Assembly (NCBI GenBank): GCA_964641455.1 | Contig: CAZXLH010000001.1 | Location: forward strand, 82,627-146,626 | Direction: 5' to 3' | DNA: 64,000 bases | From: DTU015 sp964641455 | Lineage (GTDB): Bacteria; Bacillota; Sulfobacillia; Fermentithermobacillales; Fermentithermobacillaceae | Part shown: in pieces, positions 25,567-33,755 of the stretch | How the letters are laid out: each line of letters starts with the position of its first letter | Numbering within the stretch: the stretch's first letter is position 1 | Made by a program: the position numbers and the translations under genes | Notes under the pieces: generated by a model | What the model was told of the DNA's origin: nothing | The model's input: the letters and a program-made list of their open reading frames with translations, nothing else | Database searches by the model: none

Positions 25567-26283
25567 ATGGATAAAAGGAACAAGGATGTAAATATGCCTG
25601 AGTCAAATCAGTTCCATGACGTTGGGCCTGTGGGCGAAAACGATCGCGGATGTCCCAAAGAACCTGGGCTTCGTGATCGTTCACCATATGCCGGTTGTGG
25701 CCAAACCAAGGCCCCTGAAGCGCATGTTGGTGGAGCCTCTAAGCATGAAGCGTGTGCAGATAAACTTACTGATGATAAGCTCAAAGCTCTGGAAGAAGAA
25801 CTTGAGCGCCTTACCCGGGAAAGAGACGAATGGAAAACTAAGTCTGAAGAAAATTGGGATCGGTTTCTTAGGGCTAAATCCGAAATGGAAAACTTTCGAA
25901 AGCGGACCCAACGCGATATTCACGAAAGGGTAAAACGAGGCAAGTCTGATCTTATACTATCACTGTTGGATGTAATGGATAATTTCGACAGGTTTTTGGC
26001 AGCGGGCCAGGACAAGAGTTCAAGAGAAAATGAGGACTCTGAGTTTGCATCTTTTTTCAAGGGCGTTCTACTAATACAGCGCCAAATCCTGGGCCTTCTG
26101 GCCAAAGAAGGTGTAGAGCCTATCGATAATCCGGTTGGCAAGGCCTTTGATCCTAATTTTCATGAGGCAGTGTTTGCACAAGATGGCGGCGGAGAGCATG
26201 GCACCATAGTGGAAGAAATCCAAAAGGGATACACGTATGGAGAACATGTGCTTAGGCCTAGCAGAGTCAAAGTAATAAGGTAA
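25567..26283 (+). CDS. grpE: Nucleotide exchange factor GrpE
   Basis: This 238-residue protein speeds ADP release from DnaK. The first 65 residues are polar and probably disordered. They are followed by a long coiled coil (KLKALEEELERLTRERDEWK and onward). The conserved RAKSEMENFRKRTQRD region and the C-terminal beta domain (NPVGKAFDPNFHEAV and VEEIQKGYTYGEHVLRPSRVKV) follow. The ATG at 25567 lies six bases beyond the dnaK stop; a TTG at 25558 would overlap it. No dnaJ follows; a terminator does. Confidence 0.93.
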   Translation: MDKRNKDVNMPESNQFHDVGPVGENDRGCPKEPGLRDRSPYAGCGQTKAPEAHVGGASKHEACADKLTDDKLKALEEELERLTRERDEWKTKSEENWDRFLRAKSEMENFRKRTQRDIHERVKRGKSDLILSLLDVMDNFDRFLAAGQDKSSRENEDSEFASFFKGVLLIQRQILGLLAKEGVEPIDNPVGKAFDPNFHEAVFAQDGGGEHGTIVEEIQKGYTYGEHVLRPSRVKVIR

Positions 26284-26289
26284 TTCAGC

Positions 26290-26341
26290 CCGGCCTGCCT
26301 ACCTTTGCCTGTGCAGAGTGAGCAGGCCGGATATATTTTTA
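26290..26341 (+). terminator. Terminator after grpE
   Basis: CCGGCCTGC (26290-26298) pairs perfectly with GCAGGCCGG (26322-26330), followed by ATATATTTTTA. It separates grpE from the convergent kinase gene. Confidence 0.75.
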
Positions 26342-27346
26342 TAGATCAGGCACCTTTATCTCAGGGAAAGTTGCAATGGCCTTTGTGCGTACTTCTCCTT
26401 TGGTTGCTACACCTGTTTTCTCCAGCCCTATTATGTATGCCCCTCCGGCAGGTTCCATTTTGGGTTTCTTGAACCTGGCAAAAGGTACGAATTTGTGACA
26501 GGACATTGTAAACGAATCTATCAAGAGTGGGTTTGCCCCTTTAGTGAAGATGCTTCCTACCATCACTATGTCCTGAGGCATTTGCCACGAACCAAGGGAT
26601 TTAATCATTCTTCCTACGATTTCGCCCTTTGATTTACCTGATTCTATAAGTATGTCGGCGCACACTTCGTCTCCTTCGGTGGCTAATTTGAAAATGGCAG
26701 GTACTATGGCTGCTGCCTTCATGTAGATCCGGGCAAATTGGCCTTGGATCTGATACATGTAATAAGAGAGCTCGTCATAGGATTGAAAACCCAGAATTGA
26801 AACAACGGCTTGCTCTAACCCTGTTTTAGGCCCGGTGCCGTCATGGGATCTAAACGCGTAATGAATTGCACTTTGAATAAGGCTTCCTGCGCCGCCTCTG
26901 CCGCCCCATTCATAGCCCATGCCTCTGCCTGTGATTCTTACGCCATTAGGTGCGATTGCGGCGAAATTGGCTCCGGTACCTGCGATTACCACACCACCGT
27001 AATCTTGATCAGTTCCTGATCTGAACCCAACCCATGTATCGTTTACGATTTCGAATTTTAGTCCGGGATATATCTCTCGAATTCCTTTTGTAAGGTTTTC
27101 AAAATCTACAGGAAAGTCAGCTCCGGCCAAACCAAAAACGGCAAAATCTACTTGGCTTATATTGATATCTGCTTGAGACATGGCCATGCTTACAGCGTTA
27201 TTGAGGTTATTCATGGCTGCTTCAAGCCCTATAAGCTGATAATTGGTAGGGCCTGCCAGCCCTCCTCCTAATATTTGGCCTGTATGGTCTCCCACTACTG
27301 CCATGGTTTTGGTGGCACCGCCGTCAACGCCTAGGATAAATGGCAT
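26339..27346 (-). CDS. N-acetylglucosamine-kinase-like sugar kinase (BadF/BadG family)
   Basis: This 335-residue member of the BadF/BadG/BcrA ATPase fold includes eukaryote-type GlcNAc kinases. ATP-site motifs are LGVDGGATKTMAVV (phosphate 1), VVIAGTGAN (phosphate 2) and the sugar-pocket-like GYEWGGRGGAGS. IVNDTWVGFRSG contains the likely catalytic Asp. It is the third gene of a minus-strand operon after a deacetylase and a GH4 glycosidase, which points to an amino-sugar substrate such as GlcNAc or glucosamine. ATG 27346 is preferred over 27355, because AAGGAG would otherwise touch the start codon. Confidence 0.78.
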   Translation of the reverse strand: MPFILGVDGGATKTMAVVGDHTGQILGGGLAGPTNYQLIGLEAAMNNLNNAVSMAMSQADINISQVDFAVFGLAGADFPVDFENLTKGIREIYPGLKFEIVNDTWVGFRSGTDQDYGGVVIAGTGANFAAIAPNGVRITGRGMGYEWGGRGGAGSLIQSAIHYAFRSHDGTGPKTGLEQAVVSILGFQSYDELSYYMYQIQGQFARIYMKAAAIVPAIFKLATEGDEVCADILIESGKSKGEIVGRMIKSLGSWQMPQDIVMVGSIFTKGANPLLIDSFTMSCHKFVPFARFKKPKMEPAGGAYIIGLEKTGVATKGEVRTKAIATFPEIKVPDL

Positions 27347-27381
27347 TATTGTCATCTCCTTCCATCAAATTGCTCTCATAA

Positions 27382-28710
27382 CTAAAAACCCGGTATGGTT
27401 TTATCCGCGAACTGGGGCAAGAACTCGGAATTTTGGGCAAGTATATCTTTTAGCAACCTCGCCGCAGTGTTACCATCTTGAACCAACGGATGATTTATAA
27501 GCGCGAAGAAAGCTTTGTTGACATCACCTTCTATTGCTGCTTCAACGGTAAGTTCTTCATATGCTTTCACTTTTTGCACTAAGCCCAAAATTTCTACAGG
27601 GAGTTCCGGCTGCGCTATAGGCTTTGGGCCGGCTCCGTCTATTGCTGAGATTACTTCTACCACCACGTCAGAAGCCAGCCCGGGGATTGCTCCCTTATTT
27701 TCTACGTTTAGCACCTCTGTCTGTGGATGGTTTCTGGCTATGCCGGATATGCAACTCAGAGCTACGTCAGAATAGTAAGCGCCGCCACGTTTTTTAAGCT
27801 CAGAAGGTAGGTTCTCCACGGTTTGGTCGCTATACACTTTGAACAGGCTGTTTTCAATCTTCATTACTTGTTCTGCCCGGGTGCCCTTGCCTGATTGAAT
27901 ATCTTTCATTTGATCGTTGATCGATTTGTTTCGAGCCCAATAATAGTACAGGTAACTACCGGGAATTACATTTAAATTTTGCACAAAGGGCGCCATTTTC
28001 TTGCCGATTTTGATTTCATCAAGGTACATTTCAAGTAAGGGTGAACTCATGACCTGATCCATAATGTCTTTGCCATCCAAGTATAATCCTGTGACAAACG
28101 ACAGGTGGTTGAGGCCTGATACGTCCATGCTAAGCCGATGGGGCTCAATATTCAGAGCCCTGGCAATACCCATCTTGATGCCAATGGGCACGTTGCACAA
28201 CCCAAAGGTTTTTGCCTTTGTGTGCCTGATAAGCGCTTCGGTTACAATGCCGGACGGGTTGGTGAAGTTAAGAAGCCACGCATTTGGGCAAATATCCTGT
28301 ATCTGATGGGCTATGTCAAGCGCCGCGGGAATGGTTCTCAGGGCACATGCAAATCCCCCCGGGCCTGTAGTTTCTTGTCCGGCAATGCGGTACCTAACAG
28401 GGATATGTTCGTCTGTCCGCCGGGCTTTCATTCCACCGACGCGGATCTGGTTTATTACGAAATCTATATCCTTCAGCCCTGCACCAATGTCTGTCCAAGT
28501 GCTTACGTTGCAGGGCATGCCGCTTCGCTTCAGCATTCTCTTTGCAAAGCGCGCGACAGTTTCCATGCGCTCTTGGCCTTGTGGAATATCTATCAGTGCA
28601 AGTTCTTTTACGAAAAACTCCTGGTTTTGCCAGCGCTTGATAAGCCCGTCGACAAGTTCGGGGGTATATGAGGAACCACCGCCTATGACTGCAAGTTTAA
28701 TTTGCTCCAT
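27382..28710 (-). CDS. GH4 glycosidase, 6-phospho-beta-glucosidase-like
   Basis: This 442-residue NAD- and metal-dependent glycosidase cleaves by oxidation and elimination at the sugar ring. The Rossmann start is VIGGGSSYTPELVDGLI. INQIRVGGMKARR, GQETTGPGGFACALRT and LNFTNPSGIVTEA follow. The metal Cys lies in CNVP and the metal His in GLNHLSF. In this family CN(V/I)P is the signature of enzymes acting on 6-phospho-beta-glucosides. No PTS gene is nearby, so a non-phosphorylated substrate is possible. The start at 28710 has no good ribosome site; a short open frame with a strong one lies just upstream. Confidence 0.88.
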   Translation of the reverse strand: MEQIKLAVIGGGSSYTPELVDGLIKRWQNQEFFVKELALIDIPQGQERMETVARFAKRMLKRSGMPCNVSTWTDIGAGLKDIDFVINQIRVGGMKARRTDEHIPVRYRIAGQETTGPGGFACALRTIPAALDIAHQIQDICPNAWLLNFTNPSGIVTEALIRHTKAKTFGLCNVPIGIKMGIARALNIEPHRLSMDVSGLNHLSFVTGLYLDGKDIMDQVMSSPLLEMYLDEIKIGKKMAPFVQNLNVIPGSYLYYYWARNKSINDQMKDIQSGKGTRAEQVMKIENSLFKVYSDQTVENLPSELKKRGGAYYSDVALSCISGIARNHPQTEVLNVENKGAIPGLASDVVVEVISAIDGAGPKPIAQPELPVEILGLVQKVKAYEELTVEAAIEGDVNKAFFALINHPLVQDGNTAARLLKDILAQNSEFLPQFADKTIPGF

Positions 28711-28774
28711 GACACGTGTGCCGTCAGGTTTCTCCGGTTTTGGGGAACCGCTGTTTTGCCCAATGGCATGTTTG

Positions 28775-28819
28775 CTAAACAGTTCCTAAATCTGTTACCC
28801 ATCGGGAAACAAACGGCAT
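28775..28819 (-). CDS. Possible 14-residue leader peptide before the GH4 gene
   Basis: AAGGAGAGATA precedes an ATG that opens a frame of 14 codons (MPFVSRWVTDLGTV) ending at TAG. The following GH4 gene itself lacks a clear ribosome site. This could be an upstream translated leader affecting GH4 expression, or a leftover start region. There is no other support for translation. Confidence 0.3.
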   Translation of the reverse strand: MPFVSRWVTDLGTV

Positions 28820-28872
28820 TATCTCTCCTTTCAAAATCAACAGTATTCGTCAATTATTGCCTTAAGGCTCTA

Positions 28873-29613
28873 TCAGGCTTTCCAGGCATCCACCATAATG
28901 TGTAGGTGGGTTGTGGTAAGCACTTTAAAAGCTTCTGCTGTTTTTGCATTGATTTGGCGCCCGTATTCCTGAGACTTTGCCAAAATAAGCGGGTAAAAAA
29001 CATTCCACAATTGGTCGGGGAATTGGGACTTATGGCATTTTATTGCTTGTATCTTCTTTTCCCACGTACTGTCAATATTTATAAGGGTATTCGGCCTTAC
29101 TGACAGTGCCAGGGCTACTCCCGGTACTTGCCATGGCTGAAAGCCATGTGCCATATCTTCAGGTTGAATCATAGGCAGCCCTGCAAACAGGCATGCTTCT
29201 ACTACAGCCATTGACGTACGGCGGTGATCCGGATGTGCTTCGTATGGCAGCCATGGGTCCAGGCCAACAATAAAATCAGGTTGTATCTTCCTAATAAGCG
29301 ATATCAATGGTTTTCGCAGGATTTCAGGTGCAGGAACTTTGGTATCTTGAAAGCCTAACCATTCTACGTGTTGGACACCCAGGAGCCTTGCTGCTTCAAT
29401 TTGCTCTTTTCTTCTTGTAGCGGCGAGATCTTCTTCTGAAATATTAGGCTCCAGCCCACCTTTTGAACCGTCTGTTACCAGCGCATAAGTAATTTTGGCG
29501 CCTTGCTCTGTCAAAAGGGCTACTGTTCCTCCGACAGTCAGTTCGGCATCATCAGGGTGAGGCGAAACCACCAGCAGGTTTCGAGCCTTATTGAGTTCAG
29601 GGATTGGAATCAT
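28873..29613 (-). CDS. PIG-L/LmbE family deacetylase
   Basis: This 246-residue zinc-dependent deacetylase removes acetyl groups from N-acetylglucosamine derivatives. The zinc motif PHPDDAE is near the N-terminus (about 19-25) and the second HPDH element is in the middle (EAHPDHRRTS). The family covers BshB (bacillithiol), MshB and archaeal diacetylchitobiose deacetylase. Its place as first gene of an operon with GH4 and a sugar kinase favours a catabolic amino-sugar role here. ATG 29613 follows AGGAGG; the frame is open for 35 more codons upstream but no ribosome site supports them. Confidence 0.82.
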   Translation of the reverse strand: MIPIPELNKARNLLVVSPHPDDAELTVGGTVALLTEQGAKITYALVTDGSKGGLEPNISEEDLAATRRKEQIEAARLLGVQHVEWLGFQDTKVPAPEILRKPLISLIRKIQPDFIVGLDPWLPYEAHPDHRRTSMAVVEACLFAGLPMIQPEDMAHGFQPWQVPGVALALSVRPNTLINIDSTWEKKIQAIKCHKSQFPDQLWNVFYPLILAKSQEYGRQINAKTAEAFKVLTTTHLHIMVDAWKA

Positions 29614-29689
29614 GACTTTTCCTCCTTTCGTATGATTAAAGTATTGACTGATTAGGTGTACCAGTTCTCTTATTTGGCCATGAGCATTA

Positions 29690-29718
29690 AAGATACACGC
29701 TGAGTATATTGGGTGCAA
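29690..29718 (-). promoter_or_regulatory. Predicted promoter of the deacetylase-GH4-kinase operon
   Basis: TTGCAC (29718-29713) and TATCTT (29695-29690) are separated by exactly 17 bases on the minus strand, 77 bases upstream of the ATG at 29613. The -35 box lies inside the palindrome at 29711-29728. Confidence 0.45.
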
Positions 29719-29728
29719 ATTTGCACCC
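29711..29728. promoter_or_regulatory. Perfect 18-bp palindrome, candidate operator
   Basis: GGGTGCAAATTTGCACCC is its own reverse complement. It covers the predicted -35 box of the downstream operon and lies six bases beyond the stop codon of the ABC exporter gene. An operator for a dimeric repressor is the leading reading. A terminator hairpin is less likely because no T tract follows on the minus strand. Confidence 0.5.
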
Positions 29729-29733
29729 TCGTT

Positions 29734-31572
29734 TTAGTTTCGCGCCATATCCTGACCTGCCAGGTTTCTGTATTTTGAACCCGGGCGTGCCATTAACTCA
29801 TCGTGGCTACCTTGCTCTGCTATGGTGCCATTTTCAAGGTAGAGAATATTATAGGCGTTTTGAATGGTAGCCAGCCTGTGTGCAATCACAATGCATGTGC
29901 GAACTTCCATTAGTATCTGTAGCGCTTCTTGAACCATGCCTTCTGATTCAGTGTCAAGGGATGAGGTTGCCTCATCAAGCAGCAGCACAGGTGCGTCTTT
30001 CAAAAGGGCTCTGGCAATGGCGATTCGCTGCCGCTGGCCTCCTGAAAGTTTTGAACCTCTTTCTCCAACAGGCGAATGTATTCCGTCCGGAAGCTCACGT
30101 ATAAACCCATCAGCGTGGGCCAGGTGCAAAACTTGACGTATGCTTTTTTGATCCGGAGCCTGTGATGCGCTTCTTACGTTATCCAGAATAGAACCGGAGA
30201 AAAGAAACGCATCTTGTGGAACGTATGAAAATTTCTTGCGCCAGGATTCCAGGCCGGTTTCAAAAATGCTTTGGCCTTCCACCAGGATGTTTCCTGAACC
30301 GGGAGGGTACAGGCCAAGCAATAGTTTGAACAGGGTTGTCTTCCCGCTGCCCGATGGGCCCACAATAGCCACGGTTTTCCCTTTGGGTACGGTAAATGAG
30401 ATATTCTCTAACGCATTTTCATGGCTGTTAGGGTATCTAAATGTTAAGCCTTCAACCACTATGGCAGGTTCGCCTATTTCTGCTCCGGGTAAGGGCGCAG
30501 AAAATCCTGCGGTTTCGGTATCCGGAGAGGAGGCCGGCGCTGTGTAAATAACCGGCTCGGCGGGGGTGTCCAGTATTTCAAGTACCCTATCGCCGGCTGC
30601 AAGATTGGCTTGGATACCCGCTATTGTGGTGCCGACTCCGGAAAACAGGTTTTTAACCGGATTCATAAGCTGTACCAGGGCAACAAGAACCGGGACAAGA
30701 ACCGGGTTAAGGATGGCTTGGTACGTAGCATATACTATGAAGACAAGGTTTCCCAGCCCTGCAATGCCATCGGCAGCCGAACGGCCTGCTTCCAGATAGG
30801 ATTGGGATAAGCCGGCTTTTTGCACCTCCGTAGCTGTATCGTTTACGCGCCGGTACATGGTGTTTGAAAGGTTAAACGTTCTGATGACCTCAGTTCCTTG
30901 GATAAGGTCGGAAAACCCTGACGTTAGTTTGGCTTTGTTTTCCTGAAGTATTGTCCCGGCTTTGCGGAGCGGGGAAACGAATGGCCAGTTAGCAATAAGC
31001 GGCAGGGCACATGTTGCAATCGCCAAAGAACCAAGTTCTGGGTGAAGCACTAACATATATACAGCAGACCCGGCCCCTGACAGGACTGTGTTCGCCAGAG
31101 TCTGAAACGATTGGGCGAAAACCATGCCTGCCAGCCTGGTGTCGTTGGCTGCTCTTGAGAGCATATCTCCTGAGTGCCGCCTTTCTATTTCTGCTATAGG
31201 CATGCCCAGAACATGATGGAAGAAAGCATCTCTTAGATCACACAAAACCAGGGTTGTAGCATTTATAAGTTTTCTGCCTGCGAAAAACACAAGCATTCCT
31301 GCAGCAAGCACCGTTATGGCCATTGTTCCTACTGAAACCAGAATGGCATGTGAACTTACTGCCATGGCACCACGGGTAAACTCCATGAGCATTCGAGCAA
31401 ATAAGATGTTTAAGCCTAAATTTGCAAGGGCTATACCTGTGATACCAATCAAATAACCGGCAGTATACGGTTTTAGGAACGGAAACAGGCGTCGCAAAGG
31501 CCCAAATTTAGACTCGCTTATGGAAGCATTGTTTTCGCCGTTGTGGCCAAGGTTTTTGACTGCCGGTTTCAT
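29734..31572 (-). CDS. ABC exporter half-transporter (permease-ATPase), second gene
   Basis: This 612-residue type IV ABC exporter has a membrane domain (about 30-330, six helices) and a C-terminal ATPase. Walker A is GPSGSGKTT, the Q-loop YVPQDAFLFSGS, the signature LSGGQRQRIAIARALL and Walker B LLLDEATSSLD with its catalytic Glu. The switch His is in IVIAHR. It overlaps the gene before it by ATGA, so the two halves are coupled and probably form a heterodimer. Both ATPase sites look intact by eye. The substrate (drug, lipid or peptide) cannot be told. Confidence 0.88.
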   Translation of the reverse strand: MKPAVKNLGHNGENNASISESKFGPLRRLFPFLKPYTAGYLIGITGIALANLGLNILFARMLMEFTRGAMAVSSHAILVSVGTMAITVLAAGMLVFFAGRKLINATTLVLCDLRDAFFHHVLGMPIAEIERRHSGDMLSRAANDTRLAGMVFAQSFQTLANTVLSGAGSAVYMLVLHPELGSLAIATCALPLIANWPFVSPLRKAGTILQENKAKLTSGFSDLIQGTEVIRTFNLSNTMYRRVNDTATEVQKAGLSQSYLEAGRSAADGIAGLGNLVFIVYATYQAILNPVLVPVLVALVQLMNPVKNLFSGVGTTIAGIQANLAAGDRVLEILDTPAEPVIYTAPASSPDTETAGFSAPLPGAEIGEPAIVVEGLTFRYPNSHENALENISFTVPKGKTVAIVGPSGSGKTTLFKLLLGLYPPGSGNILVEGQSIFETGLESWRKKFSYVPQDAFLFSGSILDNVRSASQAPDQKSIRQVLHLAHADGFIRELPDGIHSPVGERGSKLSGGQRQRIAIARALLKDAPVLLLDEATSSLDTESEGMVQEALQILMEVRTCIVIAHRLATIQNAYNILYLENGTIAEQGSHDELMARPGSKYRNLAGQDMARN

Positions 31573-33494
31573 GGATGTTCTACCTCCTCAGCCTGGTATG
31601 AACTTGAGTTTGCGGCCTGTATGCCCGCTTGTTTGGTATAAAGATCGGCGTAGCGGCCTCTTGCTTCCATAAGAGAAGCATGGGTTCCCCATTCGACGAT
31701 GCCGCCGTTTTCAAGAACATAGATGCGTCCTGAGTTCACAATGGCCGAAAGCCTGTGGGCGATGGCTATCATTGTAACGTCTTCGAGAGATTCCAGGAGG
31801 CCTCCCAACACCTGATGTTCTATATCGTAGTCCATGGCGGACGTTGCTTCATCAAGGAGGAGCACTTTAGGTTTACGCAAAACCGCACGTGCCAACGATA
31901 GGCGCTGGCGTTCTCCTCCGGAAAGCCTTCCTGCCATTTCGCCTACCGGAGTCTCGTAACCGTTAGGCAGCTCGCTGACGAAACCATCAGCACGGGAAAT
32001 TTCTGCGGCGCGCATAACTTCTTCAATAAGAGTATCAGCCATTCCTATCGTAAGGTTGTCTTTAACTGAAAAAGGGAATAGGTACGTATCCTGGCTTACC
32101 TTCGCAAAGTGGAAACGCAGGCTTTCCAGAGACCATTTTCTGATATTATGGCCGCCTATGAGAATTGAGCCCTGCTCAGGCTCGTATTCGCCGAGAAGCA
32201 GCCTCAAAATGGTTGATTTGCCTGAACCGCTTGAGCCTGCAAACGCTATTTTCTCCCCTTGCTTCACTGTGAAGTTCACGTCTTTTAGGGCAGGAGTCTT
32301 ACTCCCCGGGTACGAAAACGTCACATCTCGAAACTCCACAACCGGGGCGTGTTCAATAAACTCAAGAGATTCCCCGTCATCGCGTTCGGGAGGTATTTCG
32401 AGCACATCAAGAACCCGCTCTAAAGCAGCGGAATTGGATGCAATCTCCCCAAGGGTCCCGGGCAGTTGTTGCATGGGGAAAGAAACGAAATTGAGAAGAT
32501 TGATGAAAGCAAACAACACACCGAAACTTACCCGGCCTTTGAGCATCAAAATACCTCCTATGCCGAATACCAGGAGAAATGGCGTGAAAGATACAACGAA
32601 GCCCACTGAGGCGAGAAGAGCCGAAAAAGTATTCCTGCGCGTGTTTTTTTCGAGCCATAGCCTGTTATATGCGCAGAATCTTTCAGACAGGCTTTTTCCC
32701 AATCCGAATACCCTTGCAATCGAGGCGCCGGCTATGCTTTCTTCCATGACTATGTTAATCTCCCCCAACGCTTCTTGCGCCTCTTTGGAAAGGGCTGCCA
32801 TAGGTTGGTTGAGTTTCCCAACCGCCATGAATATAAGGGGCGTACCGAATACAGCTACGATTGCCAGGAGCCAGTTTCTGTAGAACATATAGCACACAGC
32901 CAGTATTGCAGTGAGGCTTCCTGATATGAGTTTTAGCAGGTTATCTTGAAGCAGGGTTTGAACCAATCCCAGATCGCTTGTGAGCCGTGAAAGAATTTGC
33001 CCTGAATGTTCCTGTGACATGTAAGATGCCTGTGCACGGCTGATTTTGTGTGCGGCCCGGGAATTGATTTTCGCCAAAGAAGAGTGCCCAAAGCGCCCTA
33101 TTGATACCTTCTGTATGGTGATGAGAAGCACGGCTGCTGTTTCCAAAACTACGGTTGCAATGGCGGCCCATTTGAGTTTTTGTATATCTGCTGTAAGCAT
33201 TGAGTCCATTAGCCGGGCAAAGAGGTCAGACTGAGCAACAGTGATGACAGACATTATGACTGCAGCCATGACCGCCAAAAACAGATACCGGTTAATGTTA
33301 CCCGTCAACACAAGAGTTTTTTTCAGCAAGCGCCACGTTTTGCCCTTGTGGCTATTCTTGATCGCGTCCGCCTCGCCGGTTTGTTCGGCTTTGTGGTTTA
33401 TCTTTTGCTCAGGTGTTCCGGTTCTATCGGCACCGGGTTCAAAGGTTTTGTTAGAAGATGGTTCAACCGAGGGCCGGTTAGCCGTACCTGTCAT
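31569..33494 (-). CDS. ABC exporter half-transporter (permease-ATPase), first gene
   Basis: This 641-residue partner of the 612-residue protein has an N-terminal extension of about 55 polar residues before the membrane domain. The ATPase has Walker A GSSGSGKST, Q-loop KVSQDTYLFPFS, signature LSGGERQRLSLARAVL, Walker B VLLLDEATSAMD and switch His in AIAHRL. It ends four bases inside the next gene (ATGA). The gene is divergent from the sugar symporter at 33756, with a 261-base gap between them. Confidence 0.88.
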   Translation of the reverse strand: MTGTANRPSVEPSSNKTFEPGADRTGTPEQKINHKAEQTGEADAIKNSHKGKTWRLLKKTLVLTGNINRYLFLAVMAAVIMSVITVAQSDLFARLMDSMLTADIQKLKWAAIATVVLETAAVLLITIQKVSIGRFGHSSLAKINSRAAHKISRAQASYMSQEHSGQILSRLTSDLGLVQTLLQDNLLKLISGSLTAILAVCYMFYRNWLLAIVAVFGTPLIFMAVGKLNQPMAALSKEAQEALGEINIVMEESIAGASIARVFGLGKSLSERFCAYNRLWLEKNTRRNTFSALLASVGFVVSFTPFLLVFGIGGILMLKGRVSFGVLFAFINLLNFVSFPMQQLPGTLGEIASNSAALERVLDVLEIPPERDDGESLEFIEHAPVVEFRDVTFSYPGSKTPALKDVNFTVKQGEKIAFAGSSGSGKSTILRLLLGEYEPEQGSILIGGHNIRKWSLESLRFHFAKVSQDTYLFPFSVKDNLTIGMADTLIEEVMRAAEISRADGFVSELPNGYETPVGEMAGRLSGGERQRLSLARAVLRKPKVLLLDEATSAMDYDIEHQVLGGLLESLEDVTMIAIAHRLSAIVNSGRIYVLENGGIVEWGTHASLMEARGRYADLYTKQAGIQAANSSSYQAEEVEHP

Positions 33495-33755
33495 GTGCCA
33501 TTCCTGCCTTTCGTCTGTGTTATGAGACTATTCGGGTAAGTGTGGCAAGTTTCCTTTATTTTGTATGATCTAAAGAGTTTTGGCTTTACGGGTTATTGAT
33601 GGGTTGTCAGGTTTTAAGAAGGATTTTCCATAAAAATGGAGAATTGGGCTAATGATTTTGCAAATATGGGCAAACCCCATTTTCCGTGCTGCCAACATAA
33701 GTTTTGCTTGATATGAAGGCTTAGAGCACTAATACGAGGAAAAGAGGAGTTTTTT

